A program made the translations under genes and the position numbers. A stretch of DNA of 64,000 nt from Nicotiana tabacum (Eukaryota > Streptophyta > Magnoliopsida > Solanales > Solanaceae): assembly GCF_000715075.1 (NCBI RefSeq), contig NC_134084.1:2544501-2608500 (forward strand), given 5' to 3'. The notes beneath the pieces are model-generated. The model searched no databases. It saw only the letters and a list, made by a program, of their open reading frames with translations, and was not told the DNA's origin. Position 1 is the stretch's first letter. Every line of letters starts with the position of its first letter. Below, piece by piece: positions 53,255 through 63,901 of this stretch.

Positions 53255-56174
53255 TCATATATATGCCTATAAGAGCTGCAATTACCTGGAATGGCGTCAC
53301 GTATAGGACCAATGCAGCTATAAGGCAAAATGTGACGAATAAGGCTGTGGCACGTGGATCACGCCAACTCAGCAGTGACTGGAATCGCTCGCCTTGAGTT
53401 GCAACGTCACCAACGACTGTTTGAATTCGTCCAGCTACACTCCTTAGCCGATCATATCTCATTCGTACCAGTTCAGGGCTACGGCTAGTTGGGAATGTGT
53501 CAAACTCTTCATCTAGCTCGTCGGGGTGCACTGACTCGGCTTGTGATAACTTTGTGTTCATGTGAGGAGGATACCTAGGCCGGTATCGGTAATTCCACAC
53601 TCCTATTAGAAACATGTAAAGGAAAACAGTTGGTAAAATAAGCTCTGGAAATGACACAAGCATAAGGAAGAGAACATGCACGAGAACTGTTGTGATCGAG
53701 TTCTTCCACATGCAGATGTCTCCGAACCACTTGCCAACAGCAAATAATCCTGTGAAAATTGACATCAGACGGAAAAAATTTGCTTTGCTACGCCTCATGC
53801 TCCAGAGGTGTGAGTCTACATCAGACATGTATTCCACCACTTCCTTTCTCAGCGGGGGTTCTGCTCGTCCCAATCGCATGGCCACTATGTTGACTGCCTG
53901 ATGCCGTAGCATGTCAAGTTGCATGACAGTGAAAGGCCTTACATAATGCATTTTTGGCAAAAGAGGACACGAGTATTTGTAAAGCATGTTGGCAAATGAT
54001 GTGCACGTAAAACGGATTGCCAAATGCAATTCTCCCATCTTCTTAACACCAGTAGGGTGAAGAACCAGCAATGGATATGAATGTGTGTAAACTCTGCCTG
54101 TTTCAAGTGTCGAGATACGAATTCTAACCTTCCCAACTTTTAGATCTTTGGTACCATTTGAACCTTTGTCTCCCAGATGGCTGTTATCAAACACGCCAAC
54201 GGTGAGAACTGTAGCTGGATCGAATACCTCCCAAGTGTATTGCTCATTGTACTTGGGACAGAGGTTATCAACAATTGTTCGAGTTCGAACCCATTTGTGA
54301 CCATACTTTGCTACACAATACGTATCTGATGTGCCCTTGCCATCGCGTGTTTTCATAGGATGAAGTCCCACAGCATTTAAGACTCCAAGTTCCAGAACAC
54401 CAATTGGTGGCCTCCACAGCTGTTTTGCTGTCGGGCGAAGATCACTACTATAATGTGTGGATTCGTCAAGGACATGATAGCCTCCGTCAAGACAAACTCG
54501 GAGATGAAGTCTGCTTGAGAATTTCTCCTTCTTCAACTGATCAATATCAATGGCCACCGGCTTTTCCAGGTTAAACCAACGAGAATGAATCATTTTATCA
54601 TCGGCACGCTTCTCAACCATGCTTAAAGGGATAATGACTCTCCCAATGATCTCGTCTTTTCCTGGAGCCACACGATCCTCGACTGTGAGGACGAGGTTGT
54701 CTTCAAATGGTTCTGCAGCAACAAACAGGAGATCTTCATTCCAAAGAGGATTGAACGTTCGAGCCTGAACTGGCTTAGTTTTCAAAACTTGGTTTCCTAT
54801 CTGTACCTTCACATAAGCATCTGGGAAACGAGTTTTCTCTGTCGGTATCAAGTCTTGTGCCTCAACAACATTAACGCGGACATACCATAACCGGGGTGCA
54901 TGGTACACTTTTGAACGGATAAGAGTGGATGCAGCTGTGTCAACAGATAGAGCTGCATCAGAATGCCATGCATCAGGAAATGCTTCATCGGCTTGAGTGC
55001 CGATCCAGACAGCAAGCATGAGCTCCCCCTTTATCTTCTCTCCTTTCTTATCTGCGAGCCGATACCACTCTGGAGCTAGAGGACTATCTGGCGGCACACG
55101 CATCGGGACTTCATTGAGGTCAAATCTGCAAAGGCCTACAAAATCATCTTTGAGAAGATCCTTGTCCTTGACTACGACTTCGAGCACAGACGCCTGCATC
55201 CTCTCCCTAGAGAAGGCAAATACTACATTCCACGAAGGATTTTGATTTTTCTCAATGTGCTTCGTAATTCCTTTGTAATTTCCGATCCTAACCTCAACAT
55301 AAGGATCTACACTCCCTGTAACATCCATTGCAGGAAGCTCTCGAGCCTTGACAACTCTAACAAAAAGGAAGTGCATCTTCTCAACAAGATCATAAGTACA
55401 ACCAGACATCCTGTCTGTACGAATAACACGACCACCCACAACTCGGCCCCCTCCAAGGAATGGGCTTGTTTCCTTAAGTGCATAATCAACAGGTTGTGCC
55501 ATTGTCGCAGAATGCATCCGGACGAGCTGAGGTGGAGGCTGTGGTTCCGTCGGAACCTTCATGTCCTCAGTCATATATCTTGTTCCTTGATGATGAACAG
55601 CAGCAGGAGGAGGAGCTTGTTGTTGCTGCTGTGGGTGATTTGGATTGGGAAGATGATGGAACGTGTGTCTCACTTCCGATCTAGGAATTTTTGGGGCTGG
55701 AGTTTGAGCCGAGTGGCTGTGAACCTGAGAATCATTGGCTGCAGAAATAGGGATAGATGACTTTATCGATGGATCGTCAATAATATACACTTTAAGGCCG
55801 AGTTCTCCCCTCACACGTGAGAAGATACTGCGCTTTTCCAGAGGATAATGCAAGACAACAGAATCCGAATAAGGTACAAAGGAAGTCCCGTTAATGGTAA
55901 TCTTGCCAAGAAAGGACCTGGACTGAGTGGCTCGAATATTGTTATAGACATAGGCATCAAGAACGAGCATATGGAGGTTGGAAGGGTCAGAGATGTTGAA
56001 GTAGAAAGTCTCGTTCCACACCGGACTCAGGTCCTTTTCCTTGATTGTAGTGCGAAACCTCTGACCATCAAAGTAAAGCTCCACAAAAGAACTAGATGAT
56101 CCTTGACCATCTTTCGGCAAAAGATTATGGGCGCCAACCACTTCGACACCTAGCTTTAGGTTGCTTAAGATCAT
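53166..56174 (-). CDS. Multiple C2 domain and transmembrane region protein (MCTP)
   Basis: One uninterrupted coding exon of 1,002 aa on -, ATG 56174-56172, TAA 53168-53166. Plant MCTPs (QUIRKY/FTIP family) tether ER to plasma membrane at plasmodesmata and affect cell-to-cell trafficking. Order seen: N-terminal C2 (about 5-130, LKLGVEVVGAHNLLPKDGQGSSS), a His/Pro/Gln-rich linker (about 140-250), C2 domains at about 260-385, 425-545 and 590-715 with Ca-binding Asp patterns (MDVTGSVDPYVEV, RFPDAYVKV, KGTSDTYCVAKY), and a C-terminal phosphoribosyltransferase-C-like region with hydrophobic segments (VLVHVLFLMLVSFPELILP; ATALFVTFCLIAALVLYV), ending ARTDSML, the usual family end. Four C2 domains plus a long linker suggest the QKY/MCTP15-16-like group; the exact clade is unsure. 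The frame is open upstream of M43 of the longer ORF, but that part looks like leader and intron. Confidence 0.95.
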   Translation of the reverse strand: MILSNLKLGVEVVGAHNLLPKDGQGSSSSFVELYFDGQRFRTTIKEKDLSPVWNETFYFNISDPSNLHMLVLDAYVYNNIRATQSRSFLGKITINGTSFVPYSDSVVLHYPLEKRSIFSRVRGELGLKVYIIDDPSIKSSIPISAANDSQVHSHSAQTPAPKIPRSEVRHTFHHLPNPNHPQQQQQAPPPAAVHHQGTRYMTEDMKVPTEPQPPPQLVRMHSATMAQPVDYALKETSPFLGGGRVVGGRVIRTDRMSGCTYDLVEKMHFLFVRVVKARELPAMDVTGSVDPYVEVRIGNYKGITKHIEKNQNPSWNVVFAFSRERMQASVLEVVVKDKDLLKDDFVGLCRFDLNEVPMRVPPDSPLAPEWYRLADKKGEKIKGELMLAVWIGTQADEAFPDAWHSDAALSVDTAASTLIRSKVYHAPRLWYVRVNVVEAQDLIPTEKTRFPDAYVKVQIGNQVLKTKPVQARTFNPLWNEDLLFVAAEPFEDNLVLTVEDRVAPGKDEIIGRVIIPLSMVEKRADDKMIHSRWFNLEKPVAIDIDQLKKEKFSSRLHLRVCLDGGYHVLDESTHYSSDLRPTAKQLWRPPIGVLELGVLNAVGLHPMKTRDGKGTSDTYCVAKYGHKWVRTRTIVDNLCPKYNEQYTWEVFDPATVLTVGVFDNSHLGDKGSNGTKDLKVGKVRIRISTLETGRVYTHSYPLLVLHPTGVKKMGELHLAIRFTCTSFANMLYKYSCPLLPKMHYVRPFTVMQLDMLRHQAVNIVAMRLGRAEPPLRKEVVEYMSDVDSHLWSMRRSKANFFRLMSIFTGLFAVGKWFGDICMWKNSITTVLVHVLFLMLVSFPELILPTVFLYMFLIGVWNYRYRPRYPPHMNTKLSQAESVHPDELDEEFDTFPTSRSPELVRMRYDRLRSVAGRIQTVVGDVATQGERFQSLLSWRDPRATALFVTFCLIAALVLYVTPFQVIAALIGIYMMRHPRFRHRLPSVPINFFRRLPARTDSML

Positions 56175-56288
56175 CTTTGAAAAATTATTGCAAAGAATAC
56201 GTAGAACCAGCAGGAAACGAAAGATGGCAGCAGTACCTGAGACATATAAAGCAAAAAAGTTACTATGTAGCAACAGAAAGTGGAGGTA

Positions 56289-56412
56289 CAACAACAACAA
56301 CCCAGTATTCCCACAAGTGGGGTCTGAGGAGGGTAGTGTGTACGCAGACCTTACCCCTACCCTGGTGGAGTAGAAAGGCGGTTTTCTATAGACCCTTGGC
56401 TCAAGAGGACAC
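56289..56412 (-). mobile_element. RTE/TS 3'-tail fragment, just upstream of MCTP
   Basis: On -, GAGCCAAGGGTCTATAG, GGTAGGGGTAAGGTCTGCG, ACCCCACTTGTGGGAATACTG then GGTTGTTGTTGTTGT; 115 bases from the ATG. Confidence 0.8.
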
Positions 56413-57296
56413 AGAGTGAAGGAGGTAAAACATTTAAATTAAAGGTCGAGAACTGTTGAAGAAGAACAAAAATAAATGGTGAGGTAGGCCTCATGCAACA
56501 GTAAGAACTGATGAACAAAGAGTTTCAACTTGTAACTTGCACAATTTTTTGAAAGACGGCATTGGACCATAAACGAATTGGAATTAGATCATTCGGCCAA
56601 AAAAAATCACCACATTAAGGCGAGGTCCAACAAGGTAACAATATCCTATTCAAGTCATTAACAACTAATGAAACAGAACTAAACTGATCTTGCTTAATCA
56701 GCCACTAAACATCAACAAGTTCCCGATTGAAGCGACCTATGATTCAATAAATTGCTTGAAATCTAAAGGATCTGGTACAGAATACAAGAAGCACCTTATC
56801 AGTCGATATAACAAGTTGATCAACTGTACGAGATAAGTTCACAAAAGACCGAAACACCAATGCAAACTTGCAAAATAAGCAAATTTATCATCAATCTGAA
56901 GAACTAAGTGAACAGAACAACCTAACAACCTTAAGCAGAACTGCTTACAGCCTTCTCATGTAATTATCTAGAAATCGTTCCTGTAATAAAGACATATTTC
57001 TAATGCAAAGGACTATTGCCACCCGCACCACAAAAATGAGAAAGGAAGGAAAAAAAAGGCACTTTTAAAATATGATCTAGTCGATCCATGAAAATGTAGC
57101 AAAATTTGCAAGATTCACATTCCCACCCTCTATCCTGAAATTTCCAAAATGGTGAAAATATAGTATCAGACTTACCAAAAGCAGAAGAATTTTTCACTTC
57201 TCTAACTCAAAGTCAGATCTGCAAAGTGCAAAAGCTGAGTTAGTTCTTAGCAGTCTCAAGTAACTTTGAACAACCTGATAATTGTGCAATTCACTA

Positions 57297-57425
57297 ATAA
57301 CAACAACAACAAACCCAGTGTAGTATATCCTACAGGTGGGGTCTGGGGAAGATAATGTGTACGCAGACCTTACCCCTACGTTGTGAAGGTAGAGAGGTTG
57401 TTTCCGATAGACTCTCGGCTCAAAA
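57297..57425 (-). mobile_element. RTE/TS 3'-tail insertion with TSD
   Basis: On -, GAGCCGAGAGTCTATCGG ... GGTCTGCGTACACATTATC ... TACACTGGGTTTG then (TTG)n. Flanks GTGCAATTCACTAA (left) and GTGCAAATCACTAA (right), 13 of 14. Confidence 0.82.
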
Positions 57426-57995
57426 AGTGCAAATCACTAACAAATATAAATCAAAGATATATTCCAATGAAGTAAATCCGATTTAAACAAAAGACGTCTA
57501 ACTTCTCAACATGGTGAAAACAATCATGTGACTATCTGAACAGAACATTTTCAAACCTGCATGCTATTACAGCAAAATAATCTTAGTTCATAATAGTATA
57601 TAAGTAGTTCAGTTAACAGTATCTACTCATTAGGCAAGCCAACAAAAAATAATACTAGTCCCTAATAAAGACAACTATAAGGAATAACTTCAAATTAAAA
57701 ATCTTACTTAACAAAATCAGCAGCTAGATAATATCTAACCACACTATCAAACAAGTCACAGAATCATTCTATTTGCATATTCTCGCCCTCTTTTTCCTGG
57801 CACTTTAAATCTGACAAACTAAAGAAATGATATTTGTAACTTTAAGAAATATAATGCACAAAATATGAGGTATGAAACTAATATGAGAGTCAACTCTCTT
57901 TCAATACCATGTGCTGGTCAGCCTCATGTGGAGATCTACAAACTTATAATATAAAAATAAAGAATTTAAAAGTTTTTTTTTCATAAGTAAAATTA

Positions 57996-58315
57996 CAACA
58001 ACAACAAAAAACCCAGTGAAATCACACAAGTAGGGTCTGGAAAGAGTAATGTGCACGCAGACCTTATCCCTAAGGTAGAGACAGTGGCGAAGCTAGGAAT
58101 TTTTCTAAGGGTGTTCAAACTTGAACGAAGTGAAAAAAATTTGCTGACAAAGAGAGTTTAATATATGTTATATACCTCTAAAATTTAATATTTTACTTAT
58201 ATATACCGTGTAATTTTTCAACTAAGGGTGGTCAGTTGACAACCCTTAAGTGAATGTAGCTTCGTCCCTGGGCAGAGAGATTGTTTCCGATAGATTCTCG
58301 GCTCAAGAACAGAAA
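57996..58315 (-). mobile_element. RTE/TS 3'-tail fragment split by a MITE
   Basis: On + 57996-58081 (AACAACAACAAAAAACCCAG ... CCTTATCCCTAAGGTAGAG) and 58271-58305 (GGCAGAGAGATTGTTTCCG ATAG...) are the two halves, separated by the hAT MITE at 58082-58270. Confidence 0.85.
58082..58270. mobile_element. hAT MITE, ~189-bp family, copy 3
   Basis: CAGTGGCGAAGCTAGG to GTAGCTTCGTCCCTG; 189 bp; flanks GGTAGAGA (58074-58081) and GGCAGAGA (58271-58278), 7 of 8. Same orientation as copy 1. Inserted inside an RTE/TS tail. Confidence 0.9.
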
Positions 58316-58639
58316 AAGAAGCAATAAACAAAGCTGAAGCAAATGGCACGGTATGTAATAACAAAGATCTAAAAATACGAAAATACAAGAATAGTGTCAA
58401 TAATACCTGAAAGAATGACACACCGTGTAATAAGACGGAACTAGGAATAGGAAAATGTAAGACTAGTATTAATACTAATGGTAAGACTTTGATAAGTAAA
58501 ATTAAAGAATTTAAAAGTTCATAAAAGCATGCTTGAAGTTAAAGTTCCTTAAGAATCGCTAAAGACACATGCACTTGTCATTTTCAAGTAAATCTACACC
58601 ATAAATCACTAATATACATAAAGTTCATTGATCTTGACA

Positions 58640-59245
58640 AAAAGTAGAAAAAGGGAAAAGTGGTAATTATCCATGCAACTAAATTACAAAAAGAAAAGCC
58701 ACAAATACTTTAATGCAAACAAAAAAGACTCAAACTTTATAATTAAAAGTGTTGAAATCAAATGGTACAATAATTACCTTTCAAGATTCAAACTTTTGCT
58801 ATAAAAAAAGATTTTCATATTTTATTAGTTATAAATAACACATCCAGAAAAAGGGAAAAGTGGTAATTAGCCATGCAACTAAAATACAAAAAAAAAAAAA
58901 AAAAGAACACAAATACTTTGATGCAAACAAAAAGACTACAACTTTATAGTCAATCCAAAGAGATGAAATCAAATGGTACAATAATTACCTTTCAAGATTG
59001 AAACTTTTGCTCAAAAAAAAAAGATTTTTCATATTTTATTAGTGATAAATAACACATCCAGAAAAAGGGAAAAGTGGTAATTAGCTAGCCATGCAACTAA
59101 ATAACAAAAAGAAAAGCTAAAAATACTTTGATGCAAACAAAAAGACTCCAACTTTAGCATAAATTCAAATGGATGAAATCAAATGTTACCATAATTACCT
59201 TTCAAGATTCAAACTTTTGCTCAAAAACAGTAGATCTTTCATATT
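58640..59245. repeat. Triplicated ~205-bp unit in the MCTP leader intron
   Basis: AAGGGAAAAGTGGTAATTA(T/G)CC starts units at about 58651, 58851 and 59065. Each continues through CCATGCAACTAAA, AATACTTT(A/G)ATGCAAAC and ATTACCTTTCAAGATT. Confidence 0.9.
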
Positions 59246-59613
59246 TTAACTAAAAAATAAAACATACCAAAATACAAAAATATAAAAGAAACAAAAAAAA
59301 AGTAAATTTGAGGGAAAATAAGTACTTACTTACTTACTAAATAAAGTATTTAACCAAAAACAACATCAAAATTCTTGAGCTTGAGCTTGAAAATTCTTAC
59401 ATTTTCAAGAATGAAGACCAACAAAGAGAAAATGAGTACTAATAAATAGAATTTAAATAAAACCAACATCTATGCTCTTGAGCTTTTCGTTAAAATCAAG
59501 AAATTGCAAAAGCATTTTCTGGGGTTTTAAGCAAGTGCCTAAATATTTTTAAAAAATACCAAAATTTAAAGAATGAAGATGAACAAAGAAAAGGAGATGT
59601 AAAATAAACATAC

Positions 59614-59761
59614 CCTTTTTCTTTACAACCTTAAATCCTGCAATTTCACCACCATTACCAAGACTGAAAGAGAAGCCAAAATGCAGCCATTAATTTGCAG
59701 TGTTTTTTGAAACGTTTCTTTGCATTAATATATAGTAGTACATTGTTGTGTGTATATATAG
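59614..59761 (-). promoter_or_regulatory. MCTP promoter, leader exon and 11-codon uORF
   Basis: On -, TATA-like CTATATATAC (59761-59752) and CTATATATTA (59735-59726) precede a leader exon ending at 59614. The leader has an upstream ATG (59690) opening a complete ORF MAAFWLLFQSW with stop TAA at 59657-59655. The start site is inferred. Confidence 0.5.
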
Positions 59762-60245
59762 ATTTTGTTTCAAATATAGAACCTTATTTTTTTAATGTCA
59801 AACATAGGAATTTAATGGAAGGGACTCAGGGGTGATTTTCTTGGGTTTGGGGGTGGGGGGTGGGGGAGGGGGGGGACTGTAGACTGTAGAGATGAAGTTC
59901 ACATGGTCAGTTTTGAGATTGGATTGACACTATTTTCGAGTTAAAAAAAAAGTAGAATGAGGTCCACAACTAATGTACATACAAAGTTGTCTGTTTTGTT
60001 GTAGAGAAAAATGTGCTCATGCAATTTACATGAAGGTTGCAACTGTTTTTCAATCTTTAATGAAATCATTTTTTTTGTTTACACTTTTGAGTTAAATTAT
60101 GATAATAATCAAATCTTGACAAAAGTGCAACTCTCACCATACAAGACCTTTTTTTTTTGTGTAGAAATATTAGGTTAAAAAAATAACAGCTCGATGTATA
60201 ACGTATTCCGTATTAATGAAGGTTTCGAGGAAGCGCGACACATTA
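59762..60245. other. Upstream of MCTP; G-rich tract
   Basis: No gene. A strongly G-rich run lies at 59846-59876 (GGGGGTGGGGGGTGGGGGAGG...), about 90-130 bp upstream of the TATA-like sites. Confidence 0.5.
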
Positions 60246-60873
60246 AGGGGTAAATTTATATGCAGACTAAATTATCCCGGGATTATATTTTCGGGACTAA
60301 TTTATACCATATGTGAGGTGGGATAAAATCATCCCAAGTTTGATGGAATAATGTGGAATAAGATGAAATATCCTCGATTAAATTTATATTTGTGTTTGGT
60401 TGGCGGTATAAATTTATACCGTCAACTAGGAGTGACAAATGGGCGGGCCGGGTCGGATATGGTTCGGTTCGAAAAAAGGTAATAAAAATGAAAAAATTAT
60501 CCGACCCGACCCATATTTAATACGGATAAAAAAATGGGTTAACCGGCGGATAATATGAGTAACCATATTAATAACTTTTGGGAAAATTCTTAGTTTCCCT
60601 AACTTGAGAAACCCCAATTTGAGGCTTTACAAATGTAAAAGTTAGATCCATTATTTATCCATTGGTTAACCATCTTCTAAATGGATAATATGGTTATTAT
60701 CCATATTTGACCCGTTTTTAAAAAGTTCATTATCCAACCCATTTTTTAGTGGATAATATGAGTGATTAACTATTTTCTTTTAACCATTTACCAACCCTAT
60801 CGTCAACCAAACACGGTATAAATTTAATCCCACATTTTATACTATCTTATCCCTCGTACCAAACGATCCCTAA
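60246..60873. mobile_element. MITE, GTTTGGT...ATAAATTTA type, split by a hAT MITE
   Basis: Left part AGGGGTAAATTTATATGCAG ... CGGTATAAATTTATACC; right part CACGGTATAAATTTAATCCC ... TACCAAACGATCCCTAAGG. The two join at the target site of the inner element. Confidence 0.65.
60427..60799. mobile_element. hAT-type MITE, nested, 373 bp
   Basis: TAGGAGTGACAAATGGGCGG at the left; the right end inverted reads TAGGGTTGGTAAATGG. Flanks CCGTCAAC (60419-60426) and TCGTCAAC (60800-60807), 7 of 8. Confidence 0.82.
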
Positions 60874-61066
60874 GGGATGTGATGTAAAAAGTGTACCTTG
60901 ACACAAATATTAGTGGATGTTTCTACCGCTCCAATCCCCATAAATTATAGGCAACTTTAGAAATATAAGATAAGGTAAGAATATACAAATTTTATTGGTA
61001 ACGGAAATAGGTCCACCTAAGTAATGGTCCCAAATGGTACCTACCTAGTAAAAAAAAAAAAACTTA

Positions 61067-61363
61067 GTAGGCGTTTGGACATAAGAATTATAAAATTCTA
61101 AAAAAAAGGTGAATTTTTTTTAATGTGAAAATGATATTTGAAAATCAAAGTTTTGTTTGGACATGAATATAGTTTTGGGTTGTTTTTGAAGTTTTTTGAG
61201 TAATTTAAGTAAAAATTTTGAAAAACAGTTTTTTGGAGTTTTTCAAAATTTCAAAAAATTTTAAAATTTATCGTTAAGTGAAAATTGATGGCCTAACATT
61301 GATTTTGGGAAAAAGTGAAAATATTTCGAGAAAAAAAAAATCTTATGTCCAAACGGGCTCTTA
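61067..61363. mobile_element. hAT-like MITE, TTTGGACATAAG type
   Basis: TAGGCGTTTGGACATAAGAA at the left and TCTTATGTCCAAACGGGCTC at the right pair as inverted ends. AT-rich interior with TTTTTGAAAAAC/GTTTTTCAAAA. Confidence 0.75.
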
Positions 61364-61702
61364 GTTTTGGCATGGCAATTCTTTTTCCCTTTTTTTTTGT
61401 GCATCCAAAAGCTTTTTCTTTTGTTCTCAATTAATTACACTTAATTTACAACAAGTGAAAACATTTGCTTAATCCCTAGCACACTCCTATTCGACAAATT
61501 ATCAATCTACATCTCTTATGAAAAGTTAATCATAATCAGAGGCTAAGTCACGATTTAAATTTTATGGGACTTAAATTTTAGGGTGGTAATATTAGATATT
61601 AGTAATTGGGTTTTAAATTTAATCTTTATACATATTTAATAAATTTTTAATACAAATATAAAATTTGGAATAAACTTACTGAGTTAAGCCGATCCCGAAC
61701 TC
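61364..61702. other. Intergenic sequence
   Basis: No gene. 61535-61702 looks like a decayed hAT-type MITE (AGAGGCTAAGTCACG...), continuing after 61878 to about 61915 (CTAGCTCTGCC), interrupted by the element at 61703. Confidence 0.4.
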
Positions 61703-61878
61703 AGGGGCGAAGGCAATGTATAAATTGGGTTCGGTCGAACCCAGTAACTTTGGTTCAAATCCTATATTTATCTTAAGAAGTTTATTGAATATGTACAAAT
61801 TATTAACGTAGAACTCAATGACCTAAAATAATTAAAATCTCGAACCCATAAACTTTAACTTTTAACTCCGCCTTTGCC
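61703..61878. mobile_element. hAT-type MITE, nested
   Basis: AGGGGCGAAGGCAATG at the left and TCCGCCTTTGCCT at the right are inverted. GAACTC flanks both sides (a 6-base match only). Confidence 0.65.
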
Positions 61879-62434
61879 TGAACTCGTATATCGACTTCTA
61901 GCTCTGCCCGGTCCTAATGAACTTTTAAATAATATGATAGTACAAATTTTTTAATATATTTGCATGTAAAAATTAAACTTTGAATTTGAACAAAATATCG
62001 TTATTTGTTGGATAAAAGAAAAAAAAGAAAAAAGTCCCTATCATCATTATCTTTATTTGTTGGGCGTCGTGATCACAATATGGATTTTTAGGAAGGAGAT
62101 AAATATAAATGGGGGAAATCATAACTTAGGAATTGATAATTGACAATGTCAATACTATGTATTTAATGTACTTGCAGACTACATTAAAGGCCTATCACAT
62201 GGTCCCACATTCACATATTGTCTCACTTTTCGAGGCATGCTCAATAAAATTAACCAAATAAAATTAATACAATTTTAATTTAATTTAATTTGTGAGTAAT
62301 AGTACTCCTTGAGTAACATTTACATGGTGAAAATGACAAAAATAATTCCGCATATATTGGTTTAATCAAAATTAGTCTTTTAAAAATATATATATTTGAG
62401 TAGATTCAACTTAATCACAATTGAATTTTTTTAC
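61879..62434. other. AT-rich intergenic sequence
   Basis: No gene recognised. Confidence 0.4.
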
Positions 62435-62436
62435 CG

Positions 62437-62612
62437 ACGAGAGTTGCGGTGGATTGTACTCCTTCATCATTAATCAGATTTCTCGAGTTCAAACTTTGGG
62501 TATAGTCGATTTTGTTAGGAAGCACTTTACCTTCCAATGTGGACTTCCCAATTCAAATTTAATCGGAACTTAATGGGGATATCAAATATCGGACAAGAAA
62601 TCAAGAAAAATG
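62437..62612 (+). mobile_element. SolS-like SINE, relative of the 25064 copy
   Basis: CGAGAGTTGCGGTGGATTG, CTCGAGTTCAAACTTTGGG, GTTAGGAAGCACTTTACC and TTTAATCGGAACTTAATGG. Confidence 0.7.
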
Positions 62613-62719
62613 AACACTTTTGAGTTCTATTATATGTTTTTTGGTTTGTCACTTGGTATTCGGTACCAGCATTAGGGCCAAATTAAATTTGAATTCACGC
62701 TGAAAAGTTCTATATTTTT

Positions 62720-62815
62720 TTTGGGGTGGGGGGGGGGGATGGGGGGGTTAAGCGTCCCTAACAAAAGCGACTCCACACCCAAGCTCGAAAGACATTTAGG
62801 CCTCAATTTTTTTTA
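62720..62815 (-). mobile_element. SINE fragment beside a G-tract
   Basis: On -, TTTCGAGCTTGGGTGTGGAGTC followed by GCTTTTGTTAGGGACGC is the box B and middle of the same SINE family. On + it abuts a G-run at 62721-62749. Confidence 0.55.
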
Positions 62816-63745
62816 AGATTAAGACGTTTGAATCTGAATACACACCTGAATGTCAAGATGTGTATTAAGATTAAGACATCTGGATATATTAAGATGTGTT
62901 TTAAGATCTGAGTACTAAATAATTAAGACTGTTTGATTTTTAACATCTCGATATATAAAATTTATCTTTATTTGAAAATTAATAAACATAAAATTCAAAT
63001 GAAATACTAACTAATCTAATATTCTATCAATAAAATATATAGTTTTTTAAAATATGATAGTTGTTGGTGGTGATGGCTAACAGGTGAATGCCGACTAGAG
63101 GCGGTAGTTGGTGGTAGTTTTGGTTGATGATGGTGTTTCATGCTAGTAGCTAGTAGTGATTGGTAGTGGTGGTGGCGATTATGATTAAAGATGATGGTGG
63201 TGGGTAGTGATAATTAATAATGGTGGATGGTGGTAGTAGTTGTGATTGAGGAAGATGGTGGGTGGGAGGTGGTAGGTTATAATGATGGACAGTGTCGACT
63301 GTGGTTATTGATGGTGATGGGGTGGTCAGTTGTGGTAGTTGAGGTGGATGAGTGTTGATTGTGAGTGAGAATAATGGTGATCGAAGTAGTGGGGATAGTG
63401 GGAGGTGATGGTTGATAATGGTGGCGGCTATGATTGAGGATGATGGTGGCGTGGCGGTGGTGGGGGTGGTTGAGTATGGTGGTGGTGGTGGCATGGTAGT
63501 AGTTGATAATAGTAGGCGGTGGCGGAAGTTAATAATAAATATATGATAGCATCTTAATGAAATTAAGTCTCTATTATAGATCTTAATTATACAGACCTAT
63601 TAAGTGGTTGTGAAATAAAAAAAAAACACTTAATGATTAAGATTTGAATAATTAAGATTCATACTTTAAAAACAAATGAACTTAATGTCTAAGATCTGAA
63701 TGATTAAGATTCAGACCTCCATTAAGTGCAAATAAATGAAGCCTT
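62787..63745. mobile_element. Possible TIR element carrying a TGG-rich tract
   Basis: TTAGGCCTCAATTTTTTTTAAG at the left and AAATAAATGAAGCCTTAATT at the right pair imperfectly inverted, as do TAAGATTAAGACGTTTGAATCTG and the right-hand GATTCAGACCTCC...TTAAG region. 63060-63535 between them is a degenerate (TGG/GGT/GAT)n tract. No transposase. Confidence 0.45.
63060..63535. repeat. Cryptic TGG/GAT-rich simple sequence
   Basis: About 475 bases of irregular GGTGGT, GATGATGG and GTAGTTG triplet-like repeats. The Pro/Thr/His-rich ORF on - (63494-63150) is a by-product. Confidence 0.85.
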
Positions 63746-63901
63746 AATTAAGGATGGATGAGTACTTGACACTCTACTGCAACCCTTGTTGGTGAGTTCT
63801 GTTATATTTAATATCGTCTAACTTCATTCAAAAATGAAACTTGAATTTTTATATCCAAATAGAAATGACTTTTTCGAATTTGATCACTTCTCAGATTCTG
63901 T
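63746..63901. other. Intergenic sequence
   Basis: Short AT-rich sequence up to the plastid-DNA junction; no gene. Confidence 0.4.

Larger units (their letters stand above)
56237..59613 (-). other. Probable 5' leader intron of the MCTP gene
   Basis: On -, donor AAAAAGG-GTATGT at 59613 and acceptor TATGTCTCAG ending at 56237, 62 bases before the ATG. Length 3,377 bp. It contains three RTE/TS tails, a hAT MITE and a triplicated 205-bp unit. Inferred from splice signals and a plausible upstream exon; no transcript seen. Confidence 0.55.

Noticed and set aside
53242..55760. Several + strand ORFs (such as 55242-55760, 53692-53901)
   Set aside because: Antisense shadows of the 1,002-codon MCTP exon with no family resemblance.
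56175..56300. Upstream extension of the MCTP frame (42 residues, hydrophobic)
   Set aside because: No ATG begins it, it crosses a likely splice acceptor and part of a SINE tail, and the family begins at MILSNLKLGVEV.
63150..63494. 114-aa Pro/Thr/Ser-rich ORF on -
   Set aside because: Entirely explained by the TGG/GAT-rich simple tract; no domain and no neighbouring exons.
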